A stretch of 9,885 nt of DNA from Alkanindiges sp. (GCA_030152125.1 JASLIR010000041.1:1-9885); one strand, 5' to 3'. Shown: positions 1 to 7,046, numbered from the stretch's first letter. Notes: generated by a model not told the origin, from the sequence alone. Numbers and translations: made by a program.

Positions 1-284
1 ACCTGAATGCGATCCCTGCACAGGTAAAGTCACTGGTTTTTACCGTGAGCAGTTTCCGTGGTCAAACCTTTGAAAAGGTAAACAATGCATTTTGCCGCCT
101 GGTGGATCAGTCCAGCAACAATGAGGTGGCACGTTACAGCCTGTCCAGTCAGGGCGCGCATACCGGCCTGATTATTGCCAAGATTTACCGCCACAATGGT
201 GCCTGGAAAATGCATGCCATTGGTGAAAATGTGCATGGCCGTACCTTTAACGACATTATCCCGCACATTCTGCCGTTTATTTAA
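1..284 (+). CDS. TerD-family protein, C-terminal part (partial at left edge)
   Basis: The open frame enters from the left edge (first full codon at 3) and ends at TAA 282-284, giving 93 visible residues. It has the second half of a TerD domain: FEKVNNAFCRLVD, then EVARYSLS, then KIYRHNGAWKMHAIGE. The complete TerD protein at 1143-1787 has the same order (FGQVSNAFIRAVD, MVRYDLS, ELVRESTGWKFNAIGA). TerD domains are calcium-binding beta-sandwiches acting in the cytoplasm in tellurite, phage and other stress responses. The N-terminal half, with the main calcium motif, lies outside the window, so TerD, TerX and TerZ types cannot be told apart. An in-frame ATG at 45 exists but would cut through the domain, so the real start is upstream. 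It is probably the end of an upstream ter operon; the next gene begins 180 bp later. Confidence 0.88.
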   Translation, partial: LNAIPAQVKSLVFTVSSFRGQTFEKVNNAFCRLVDQSSNNEVARYSLSSQGAHTGLIIAKIYRHNGAWKMHAIGENVHGRTFNDIIPHILPFI

Positions 285-324
285 GCCCTGTATGAACACG
301 CTACGGGCGTGTATCAGCCTGCAA

Positions 325-355
325 CGGATTGATGACATAATTTGTCATCAATCCG
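325..355. promoter_or_regulatory. Perfect 13-bp inverted repeat between Ter genes
   Basis: The arm CGGATTGATGACA (325-337) is exactly complementary to TGTCATCAATCCG (343-355) around a 5-nt loop TAATT. No T-run follows, so it is not a canonical intrinsic terminator. TTGTCA at 342-347 differs from the -35 consensus by one base, but I see only poor -10 matches at usual spacing. The site lies 41 bp after the TerD-like stop and 109 bp before the first TerY start. An operator for a dimeric regulator is one reading; an RNA-processing or attenuation hairpin is another. A smaller hairpin (ACACGC 296-301 with GCGTGT 307-312) lies just upstream. The rest of the gap (356-450) is AT-rich with nothing else I can assign. 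Confidence 0.5.
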
Positions 356-464
356 CCTACAGCAATAACAACAGATGTGATAAAACATAAAATTCAACAA
401 ATTAAATAACGCTGACCAGATTACTGATCAAACCAATATTATTCGCTGATAAGGAGCTTAGGCA

Positions 465-1103
465 ATGCGACGTTTACCGGTTTATTTATTATTGGATACC
501 TCTGGCTCCATGCATGGCGAACCCATTGAAGCAGTCAAAAACGGGGTGCAGATTTTACTGTCCACCCTGCGTCAGGACCCCTATGCACTTGAAACCGCGT
601 ATTTGTCGATTATCACCTTTGATGCCACCGCCAGGCAACTGGTTCCCCTGACCGAGCTTGCGGCCTTCCAGGCGCCGGATATCCAGGCCACCGGCACCAC
701 CCAGTTTGGCGAAGCATTGAGCCTGCTGGCCGATAAAATTGAGCAGGAAGTGATAAAAACCACCACCGATGTGAAGGGGGACTGGAAGCCGCTGGTATTT
801 ATTATGACTGATGGTAGTCCCACGGATGACTGGAAGCGTGGGTTGGCACGATTACAGCAAGTAAAAACCGGGGTGATAGTGGCATGTGCGGCAGGACATA
901 GTGCAGATAGCTCAATTTTAAAGCAGATTACCGAGGTGGTCGTGGAGCTGGCAACAGCAGACTCCAACACCATCAAAGCCTTCTTTAAGTGGGTTTCCGC
1001 CAGTGTTTCGACCGGCAGCCAGAAGGTGGATGCAGGCCAGAAAGAAGTCACCGGACTGAGTGATTTGCCACCACCACCACCCGAGGTGAATGTCGTGTTG
1101 TAA
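465..1103 (+). CDS. terY: TerY-type VWA-domain protein, short form (first of three)
   Basis: This is a 212-residue von Willebrand factor A domain protein. The metal-ion-dependent adhesion site is intact: D11-x-S13-x-S15 (DTSGS), a Thr in the GTT at 77-79, and D116 in MTDGSPTDD. The core covers residues 4-180; the tail ends in LPPPPPEV and a hydrophobic finish. There is no signal peptide, so it is cytoplasmic. TerY proteins are thought to act as metal-dependent scaffolds in Ter complexes. The start is firm: AAGGAG at 451-456 lies 8 nt before the ATG, and the paralogues at 1842 and 2563 begin with the same MRRLPV. It heads the run of Ter genes after the 180-bp gap. The symbol denotes the family; there are three paralogues here. 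Confidence 0.93.
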   Translation: MRRLPVYLLLDTSGSMHGEPIEAVKNGVQILLSTLRQDPYALETAYLSIITFDATARQLVPLTELAAFQAPDIQATGTTQFGEALSLLADKIEQEVIKTTTDVKGDWKPLVFIMTDGSPTDDWKRGLARLQQVKTGVIVACAAGHSADSSILKQITEVVVELATADSNTIKAFFKWVSASVSTGSQKVDAGQKEVTGLSDLPPPPPEVNVVL

Positions 1104-1142
1104 CGGCATGGATGGTCAATGTTGGCAAAAAGGGGACAAAAA

Positions 1143-1787
1143 ATGGCAGTCACTTTACAAAAAGGTCAGGGTGTCAGCTTAAAGAAAGCGGAAAACAACT
1201 TATCCACTGTAACAATCGGTTTAGGCTGGGACATTCAGGAACCGAAAAAAGGTCTGTTTGGCGGTTTGCTGGGGGGCAAAGGTGCTGAATATGATCTGGA
1301 TGTGGTTGCCTTCCTGTGTGATATCACCGGCAAGGTGAAAAACCTGGGCCGTGATGACCGTGGTAACGCTACATTGCATAATAGTGATGTGATTTTCTTT
1401 AATAACCAGCGTCATGCTTCCGGACATATCTGGCTAACCGGGGACAACCGTACCGGTGCTGGCGATGGCGATGACGAACAGATTGTGGTAAAGCTGAATG
1501 ATTTGTCCGACACCAGCTATTACAAAGTGGTGTTTGTGGTACAAATATACAAAGGGACCGAGAACAAGCAGCACTTTGGGCAGGTAAGTAATGCCTTTAT
1601 CCGTGCGGTAGATGCCAGCGGTAAGGAAATGGTACGTTACGATTTGTCGGGTGTTGGTGAGTATGACAACCAGCGTTCCCTGCTGTTTGCCGAGCTGGTG
1701 CGTGAATCAACCGGCTGGAAGTTTAATGCGATTGGTGCATCATCACCATCGGACAGCTTTGTTGAGTGGTTAAAACATTATGCCTGA
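1143..1787 (+). CDS. TerD-family calcium-binding stress protein
   Basis: A complete TerD domain of 214 residues, opening with MAVTLQKGQGVSLKK and TIGLGWD (24-30). DLD at 51-53 and the acidic loop TGDNRTGAGDGDDE (99-112) form the calcium-binding signature. FGQVSNAFIRAVD, MVRYDLS and GWKFNAIG complete the fold. Between GLGWD and DLD there is a Lys/Gly-rich insert (about 31-50, KKGLFGGLLGGKG), longer than in classical TerD and resembling TerX-type members. I chose ATG 1143 because AGGGGA (1131-1136) sits 6 nt upstream and MAVTLQKG is the usual family start; an in-frame ATG at 1119 has no good ribosome site. It lies 39 bp after the first TerY and 54 bp before the second, so the TerD and TerY products are likely made together and may interact. 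Family certain, subfamily not. Confidence 0.93.
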   Translation: MAVTLQKGQGVSLKKAENNLSTVTIGLGWDIQEPKKGLFGGLLGGKGAEYDLDVVAFLCDITGKVKNLGRDDRGNATLHNSDVIFFNNQRHASGHIWLTGDNRTGAGDGDDEQIVVKLNDLSDTSYYKVVFVVQIYKGTENKQHFGQVSNAFIRAVDASGKEMVRYDLSGVGEYDNQRSLLFAELVRESTGWKFNAIGASSPSDSFVEWLKHYA

Positions 1788-1789
1788 TG

Positions 1790-1819
1790 GGTCAGCCGCA
1801 TAAGGCTGGCCTTGGGCCA
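1790..1819. promoter_or_regulatory. Two overlapping, mutually exclusive hairpins between TerD and TerY genes
   Basis: GGTCAGCC (1790-1797) pairs with GGCTGGCC (1804-1811), with one G-U, around the loop GCATAA. TGGCC (1807-1811) can instead pair with GGCCA (1815-1819) around TTG. Both use bases 1807-1811, so only one can form at a time. Neither is followed by a T-run. The ribosome site of the next TerY (1831-1837) lies 12 nt downstream. Possible roles are mRNA processing or stability, or tuning of translation between TerD and TerY; a chance arrangement is not excluded. Confidence 0.35.
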
Positions 1820-1841
1820 AAACAATGGCTAGAGGAGCCCT

Positions 1842-2477
1842 ATGCGTCGTTTACCTGTTTATATTTTGCTGGATACTTCCGGCTCTATGCGTGGTGAGCC
1901 AATTCACTCGGTGAATGTGGGTTTGCAGTCAATGTTAAGCGGCCTGCGCCAGGACCCATACGCACTGGAAAGTGTGTACCTGAATATCATCACGTTTGAT
2001 ATTGAGGCCAAAGTGTATTTGCCCCTGACACCGCTGGATCAGGTACAACTGCCGGAAATTAATGTGCCCAGTGCTGGCGCCACCTTTATGGGAGCAGCAC
2101 TGGAGTTGCTGGCACAAGAGGTACAACAAAATACCCGTAAAAGTTCTGCCGATGCCAAAGGTGACTGGCGTCCTTTATTGTTTATCATGACTGATGGGTC
2201 TCCTTCCGATTTATACGCTTACCAGCAGGCGATTCCGCATATCCAGCAGCTTAATTTTGCCTCTATTGTGGCCTGTGCCGCCGGCCCCAAGGCCAAGCAG
2301 GAGCATTTACTGCAACTGACTGACCGGGTGGTGGTGCTGGATACCATGGATGCTGCTTCCTTTGCCGGTTTCTTTAAATGGGTATCGGCTAGTGTGGTTG
2401 CCGGTAGCAGCAGTGCCGGGGTGGCTGGTTCCATTTCCCTGCCACCGCCTCCGCCGGAAGTGCAACTGGTGCTGTAG
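1842..2477 (+). CDS. terY: TerY-type VWA-domain protein, short form (second of three)
   Basis: A 211-residue VWA protein, a clear paralogue of the one at 465-1103. The MIDAS is complete: D11, S13 and S15 in DTSGS, T81 in the GAT segment, and D118 in MTDGSPSD. Shared blocks include LRQDPYALE, KGDWRPLLFIMTDG, VACAAG, FFKWVSASV and the end LPPPPPEVQLVL. It is cytoplasmic with no membrane segment or zinc ribbon. The start is ATG 1842 after AGAGGAG (1831-1837) with a short 4-nt spacer. The middle of the domain (about 55-100) differs most from the first copy, so this is an old duplication rather than a recent one. It probably presents a second metal-dependent binding surface in the same Ter assembly; its partner cannot be read from sequence. 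Confidence 0.93.
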   Translation: MRRLPVYILLDTSGSMRGEPIHSVNVGLQSMLSGLRQDPYALESVYLNIITFDIEAKVYLPLTPLDQVQLPEINVPSAGATFMGAALELLAQEVQQNTRKSSADAKGDWRPLLFIMTDGSPSDLYAYQQAIPHIQQLNFASIVACAAGPKAKQEHLLQLTDRVVVLDTMDAASFAGFFKWVSASVVAGSSSAGVAGSISLPPPPPEVQLVL

Positions 2478-2562
2478 TTTTTTGCACCGGGTCAATATAT
2501 AAGTTTAAAACGTTATAAGATAAATTAAGGCCTTGCCTTGCCGGATAGCATAGGGAGTCAGC

Positions 2563-3621
2563 ATGCGTCGTTTACCGGTATTTTTTGTTCTGGACTGTTC
2601 AGAATCCATGGTGGGTGAAAACCTGCAACAAATGGAAAAGGGCGTGCAACTGGTGATCCAGCAGTTGCGGCAGGACCCGTATGCACTGGAAACCGTGTAT
2701 GTGTCGGTGGTGGCCTTTGCCGGTATTGTGCGCACACTGGTGCCGCTGGTAGAGGTGTTTGCCTTTTACCCGGTAAACCTGCCCCTGGGTGGTGGTACCA
2801 GCCTGGGCAAGGCACTGGAACACCTGATGAACGAGATGGACCGCCACGTGGTAAAAACCACCGCAGACATGAAAGGCGACTGGAAGCCAATTGTTTACCT
2901 GTTCACGGATGGCCGCCCGACCGATGACTATGAAGCTGCCATTCAGCGCTGGAACAGCCAGTATGCCCACCGTTGTACCCTGATTGCTTTGGGTATTGGC
3001 AAAGGCGTGGATTTTAGTGTGCTCAAACGTTTAACCGAAAACACCATTGCCTTTGAACAGTTAAGCCCGGAAGATTTTAAAAAGTTCTTTAAATGGATTA
3101 GCGCCTCCGTGGTGGCGCAAAGCAAGAGTGTGGGTGATGGTACACAGCAGGATGCACTGCCGCCACTGGACGAACGCTTTATGTATCTGGTGAAGGACAA
3201 GGATGCATTTAGCAAGCATGGGGTGGATGACCAGTGCGTGGTACTGACCGGGCGCTGCCAGAAGCTGAACCGCCCTTACCTGATGAAGTATGAGCGTGAA
3301 GTGCAGTATGAGGCACCGGAAGGGCTGGGTTTAAATTCGCTGTTTCATTATCGCTTGTCCGAGTGCGTGGGCCTGAATGAGGACTACTTTACCTGGTCGG
3401 AGCAAAGCAAGCAGCAACAGCAGGTGAATACCTCCCTGCTACAGGGGGCGCCGCAATGTCCGCATTGCTATGCCGATACTGCGTTTGCCATGTGTGGCTG
3501 TGGCAACCTGATGTGCTATGACGGTATGAGCGAGTCGGTCACCTGCCCATGGTGTTACCGTCAGGTCAGCTTTGGCTATGGCGGTGATGATGGTTTTGAG
3601 GTACGCCGTGGTCGCGGATAA
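2563..3621 (+). CDS. terY: TerY-type VWA protein with C-terminal zinc ribbon (TerY of the TerY-P triad)
   Basis: The longest of the three TerY proteins, 352 residues. Residues 4-185 are a VWA domain with MIDAS D11, S13 and S15 (here DCSES rather than DTSGS), T79 in GGGTS, and D116 in FTDGRPTDD. A linker region of about 100 residues follows. The C-terminus (299-331) is a cysteine-rich zinc-binding module: C299-P-H-C302, C311 and C313, C318, and C328-P-W-C331. This layout matches the TerY-C type found next to PP2C and kinase genes, and the poly-proline tail of the short TerYs is missing. The start is ATG 2563 with AGGGAG (2552-2557) 5 nt upstream. The 85-bp AT-rich gap before it (2478-2562), with TATAAG at 2514-2519, could hold a weak internal promoter. 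The next gene begins inside its last codons, suggesting translational coupling with the phosphatase. Confidence 0.92.
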   Translation: MRRLPVFFVLDCSESMVGENLQQMEKGVQLVIQQLRQDPYALETVYVSVVAFAGIVRTLVPLVEVFAFYPVNLPLGGGTSLGKALEHLMNEMDRHVVKTTADMKGDWKPIVYLFTDGRPTDDYEAAIQRWNSQYAHRCTLIALGIGKGVDFSVLKRLTENTIAFEQLSPEDFKKFFKWISASVVAQSKSVGDGTQQDALPPLDERFMYLVKDKDAFSKHGVDDQCVVLTGRCQKLNRPYLMKYEREVQYEAPEGLGLNSLFHYRLSECVGLNEDYFTWSEQSKQQQQVNTSLLQGAPQCPHCYADTAFAMCGCGNLMCYDGMSESVTCPWCYRQVSFGYGGDDGFEVRRGRG

Positions 3622-5368
3622 TAAGCCAACTGCATCAGGCCACAGCAGAGCAGTGGATAATGATTTGCCGGATCAGCAGGCACACAATGCTACTACTGAT
3701 ATCCCCACCCTTGCACTGAACACACCTGCTCAGCTGGACATTTTGCCGGTTTTACAGCAGTTGCTGAATGTTGCCCCGCAACAGGACGCTGTGGCATGGC
3801 AGGATTTTCTACAGCGCCTTGCCGGGCAGCGCCGGGTATGCAATGCCCTGCATGAGCTGGCGGAGGTGATCTATGATGTGGGTAGCTACCAGCTAACCGA
3901 GCAGGAAATCCTGCTACAGGATACCCGCCTGTTGCAGGTTCTACAGCGCGGGCGGGTGGCTGTGTATCCGGCTGCCATCGCGTTGGCAGACACGGATACA
4001 GCACCCTGCGACAGCCTGACTGCCTGCCCAGATATTAGCCTTGATAACCAAGCCTTAAATAACAGTGATGATTCCGCACAGGAAAACACACAGGACAAAA
4101 AAATGCCCTATTTCCAGATTCCCAATGCGCGTGCCGGACAGCCTTATCAGGGCCAGGTCCGAACCCAGGGTAGTGATGCACAGCTGGTGCTGCTGAATGC
4201 CGAAACCGTGATTCTGCCTGAAGATATTGGCATTGCATACAACGCAGAGGAAAACCGTTTTGAAGGCATTCCAACCCGTGCCGGGGAGTTTGAGTTCCGC
4301 TTCCAGTACCAGCCAACCCAGCTAAAAGAATTGCAAACAGCGCAGCAATGGCTGGATGCCGCCTGTGCCTTTATTGTGACCGCAGACCCACGTAGCCTGT
4401 GGCAAGTGAAGGAACCCAGCCCGGATGAACCCTACCAGAAGCCACACCAGCAACAGCAACTAATTAAGGGACAGAGTTTTCAGATAGCCGCCGCCAGCCG
4501 CCGTGGCCGTTCGCATGAGCATGCTGGTAGCTTCCGTGATGATGAAGTGTATGTGCAGCAGATTGGCACCACCGACTGGAGCATTTTGCTGGTGGCGGAT
4601 GGTGCGGGTAGTGCGCCTTTTTCGCGTGAGGGCTCATTGCTGGCCGTGCAGGAAGGGGCCACCATACTGGCGCAATATATTGAACAGCAGCATGCGCAAC
4701 TGGATGCGCAACTGGCAGGGTGGCAAATTGGTTCGCAGGATCAGGCCAGTACAGCCATTGCCAATGGCCTGTATAAGGAGTTCCATGACCTGTTTTATAA
4801 GGTGATGCAGCAGGCGATTGCCCGCATTGACCAGGAGGCCGCACACCGCGCGGTAGCCAGCAAAGCCTTTGCCACCACCCTGCTGGTAGCAGTGGTGCGC
4901 CAGACGGACAACAGCACGTTTGTCAGCAGTTTCTGGGTGGGTGATGGCGCCATTGCTGTGTATAGCCCGCAAAAAATGCGTTTGATGGGCATGCCGGATG
5001 CCGGTGAGTTTGCCGGGCAAACCCGTTTTCTGGATAAATCGATTGCGCAGCAGTTTAGCCAACGTGTGAACATTGGCTATTACGACAATATTCATGCGGT
5101 GATTTTGCTGACCGATGGCGTTTCCGACCCGCGCTTTGAAACTGATGCCGGACTGGGTAGCCAGCAAAAGTGGGATGCATTGTGGCAGGAATGGCAGCCA
5201 AGCCTTAGTCACCCGGAACCAGATACAGCCCTGCTGGAATGGATGCACTTTTTTCAGCCGGGACACCATGATGACCGTTCGCTGGCCGTATTGTGGCGGC
5301 CGCAATTGATTCAGGCAGCGGCCCGGCCGGATGTGCCTGTGTCAGTAGCTGATCAGGAAGGAAACTAA
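3608..5368 (+). CDS. PP2C-family Ser/Thr phosphatase with Ig-like insert (TerY-P triad)
   Basis: A 586-residue protein from GTG 3608. I preferred this start because GAGG (3598-3601) lies 6 nt upstream; a TTG at 3572 would add 12 residues but has no clear ribosome site. It overlaps the preceding TerY by 14 nt. The N-terminal ~130 residues are helical and unrecognised; a polar linker follows. About 168-258 resembles putative Ig/cadherin-like domains (IPNARAGQPYQ, LPEDIGIAYN, FEGIPTRAGEFEF). The catalytic PP2C domain covers about 290-565 with the metal-binding acids in order: FRDDE (311-312), VADGAGS (D331), FWVGDGA (D446), LLTDGVSD (D503) and HHDDRSLAVLW (D555-D556). It should remove phosphate from Ser/Thr in the cytoplasm using Mn or Mg. 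The kinase 2 bp downstream is the expected counterpart; TerY or TerD proteins are likely substrates, by inference only. Confidence 0.92.
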   Translation: MVADNKPTASGHSRAVDNDLPDQQAHNATTDIPTLALNTPAQLDILPVLQQLLNVAPQQDAVAWQDFLQRLAGQRRVCNALHELAEVIYDVGSYQLTEQEILLQDTRLLQVLQRGRVAVYPAAIALADTDTAPCDSLTACPDISLDNQALNNSDDSAQENTQDKKMPYFQIPNARAGQPYQGQVRTQGSDAQLVLLNAETVILPEDIGIAYNAEENRFEGIPTRAGEFEFRFQYQPTQLKELQTAQQWLDAACAFIVTADPRSLWQVKEPSPDEPYQKPHQQQQLIKGQSFQIAAASRRGRSHEHAGSFRDDEVYVQQIGTTDWSILLVADGAGSAPFSREGSLLAVQEGATILAQYIEQQHAQLDAQLAGWQIGSQDQASTAIANGLYKEFHDLFYKVMQQAIARIDQEAAHRAVASKAFATTLLVAVVRQTDNSTFVSSFWVGDGAIAVYSPQKMRLMGMPDAGEFAGQTRFLDKSIAQQFSQRVNIGYYDNIHAVILLTDGVSDPRFETDAGLGSQQKWDALWQEWQPSLSHPEPDTALLEWMHFFQPGHHDDRSLAVLWRPQLIQAAARPDVPVSVADQEGN

Positions 5369-5370
5369 GC

Positions 5371-6903
5371 ATGGCTACAGCACAAGTGATTCGTTGCCAG
5401 ACGCTGGATGGCCGCCCTGTCGAGTTTGTGGATGACATCATTGGTTCGGGTGCCATGAAGGATGTGTACTTTTCGCCGGATAAATCCTACGTGGTGTGTT
5501 TTTTTAGCAAGGAAAAGAACAAGTTTTACGAGTCCAAGGCGGATTATGAACGCCAGAAAGACCGCCTGCGTGAAATTGTAGGCAACAAGTGGCAGGGTAT
5601 TTTCCAGAGCGCCGGTGGCGATTACTGGAAAAAGATTTTCTGCTGGCCGGATGGCCTGCTGGAGCACAATGGCTTGCTGGGGATTACCGCACCAACCTAT
5701 CAAAAGCATTTCTTTTTCCAGCATGGCTCGAAAAATAATGATTTTTTAAACATTAAGGGCAAGGAAAAAGAAGGCAAGTGGTTTGCCAGTGCCAATAACC
5801 AGAACCGCTTTTTGGACCCACAGGAACGTGGTACCTGGTTAAATTATTTAAAAATCGGCATCCTGATTTCGCGTGCCGTGCGCCGTATGCATGCGGCTGG
5901 TTTGGCGCACTCGGATTTATCCTACAAGAATATTTTAATTGACCCGGTGAGCGGGCAGGCCTGCGTGATTGATGTGGACGGGCTGGTTGTTCCTGGCAAG
6001 TACCCGCCGGATGTGGTGGGTACGCCGGATTTTATTGCGCCGGAAGTGGTAAAAACCAGTCACTTGGCCAAGGATGACCCTAAGCGGCATTTACCCAACA
6101 TAGCCACCGACCGCCATGCCCTGGCGGTGCTGATATATATGTACCTGCTGTACCGCCACCCCCTGCGCGGTGGCAAGGTGCACGATGTGGACGACCCACA
6201 GCGTGATGAAAGCCTGACCATGGGCGAAAAGGCGGTGTTTGTAGAGCACCCGACGGATGCCAGCAACCGCATTAACCTGAAGCATGTGAAGCCCAGCTAT
6301 TTACCGTGGGCGGATACCACAAAAATTCCCTTTAGTGTCACCGGTCCGTATTTAAAGGAACTGTTTTTACAAAGCTTTGTCACCGGCCTGCACCAGCCGG
6401 CACAGCGCCCTTCCGCCAATGACTGGGAAACTGCACTGGTTAAAACGGTGGATCTGGTACAGCCCTGCCACAACCCGGATTGCGCACAAAAGTGGTATGT
6501 GTTTGATAATACCACGAAACCATCCTGTCCATTTTGCGGGACTGCGTTTAAGGGCAAGTTGCCTGTATTGAACCTGTATTCGTCGCGCCGGGAAGGCAAT
6601 TACCGCCCGGACAACCATCGCCTGATGGTATGGACAGGGCAGTCGATTTATCAGTGGCATGCTAACAGCATGATTGCACCGAATGAGCGCCTGACTGCGG
6701 AGCAAACCAGGCGGGTGGGCTATTTTGTGTTTCATCAGGACATCTGGTGGCTGGTGAATGAAAACCTGCCTGACCTGATGGATGTAGCCAGCAAAACCCC
6801 GGTTCCCATTGGCGGTAAAATTGAGCTGACCGATGGCAAGCAGATACTGTTGTCCAAACAGGATGGCGGGCGGCTGGTAGTGGTACAGATGGTGGAGGGC
6901 TAG
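5371..6903 (+). CDS. Protein-kinase-like protein with zinc ribbon (TerY-P triad)
   Basis: A 510-residue kinase-fold protein. Visible motifs: glycine-rich loop IGSGAMKDVY (24-33); catalytic loop HSDLSYKNILI (180-190) with D182 and N187; DVDG (201-204) in place of DFG; APE (223-225); and helix-F TDRHALAVLIY with D247. The ATP-binding lysine is less certain (K47 is a candidate), and a long insert separates the N-lobe motifs from the catalytic loop. A four-cysteine zinc ribbon follows: C366, C371, C386, C389. The last ~110 residues are beta-rich and end in a pattern resembling FHA domains (WWLVNEN, VPIGGKIELTDGKQILL). Start ATG 5371 lies 2 bp after the phosphatase stop, with AAGGA (5358-5362) 8 nt upstream. 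The acids needed for catalysis are present, so it is probably an active Ser/Thr kinase opposing the phosphatase. Targets unknown. Confidence 0.9.
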   Translation: MATAQVIRCQTLDGRPVEFVDDIIGSGAMKDVYFSPDKSYVVCFFSKEKNKFYESKADYERQKDRLREIVGNKWQGIFQSAGGDYWKKIFCWPDGLLEHNGLLGITAPTYQKHFFFQHGSKNNDFLNIKGKEKEGKWFASANNQNRFLDPQERGTWLNYLKIGILISRAVRRMHAAGLAHSDLSYKNILIDPVSGQACVIDVDGLVVPGKYPPDVVGTPDFIAPEVVKTSHLAKDDPKRHLPNIATDRHALAVLIYMYLLYRHPLRGGKVHDVDDPQRDESLTMGEKAVFVEHPTDASNRINLKHVKPSYLPWADTTKIPFSVTGPYLKELFLQSFVTGLHQPAQRPSANDWETALVKTVDLVQPCHNPDCAQKWYVFDNTTKPSCPFCGTAFKGKLPVLNLYSSRREGNYRPDNHRLMVWTGQSIYQWHANSMIAPNERLTAEQTRRVGYFVFHQDIWWLVNENLPDLMDVASKTPVPIGGKIELTDGKQILLSKQDGGRLVVVQMVEG

Positions 6904-6926
6904 GCCATATATAACCTGAGTTTTGG

Positions 6927-6964
6927 ATAAATCAATGACAGCTTTCTGGTTTTGATTTATTTTA
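6927..6964 (+). terminator. Weak AT-rich stem-loop after the kinase gene
   Basis: ATAAATCAA (6927-6935) is exactly complementary to TTGATTTAT (6952-6960) across a 16-nt loop, and TTTT follows directly. It lies 23 bp after the last stop of the Ter block, where a terminator is expected. The stem is almost all A-T, so its strength as an intrinsic terminator is doubtful. Confidence 0.35.
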
Positions 6965-7012
6965 CACGACGGTGTCTTGCTGCCTCACGGTTTAATGGGC
7001 GGATTCGCCTGC

Positions 7013-7046
7013 GGCTGGCCCTACCTTACGCAGTAACACTGCTCAT
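7013..7046. repeat. REP-like unit, left copy
   Basis: The unit runs from GGCTGGCC to GCTCAT and contains the hairpin GCAGT (7030-7034), loop AAC, ACTGC (7038-7042). The 22 bases 7025-7046 match 7182-7203 at 15 positions, and all seven differences are transitions. Four of those differences (A/G, T/C, A/G, T/C) fall as two base pairs that change on both arms, so each copy keeps a perfect 5-bp stem. This suggests an old duplicated structural element rather than coding sequence. Confidence 0.45.

Noticed and set aside
412..442. CTGACC and TATTAT as a promoter for the first TerY
   Set aside because: The -35 matches in only four bases and the spacing is 19 bp; not strong enough to list.
1119..1142. 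Upstream in-frame ATG of the TerD gene
   Set aside because: It would add eight residues before the usual family start MAVTLQKG, and the good ribosome site AGGGGA lies after it.
581..1153. Long open frame (190 codons) antisense to the first TerY
   Set aside because: It is a shadow of the TerY codon pattern; the sense frame has all VWA motifs and a good ribosome site.
4634..5305. Open frame of 223 codons antisense to the PP2C domain
   Set aside because: The sense frame carries all metal-binding motifs of PP2C in order; the antisense product has no recognisable domain.
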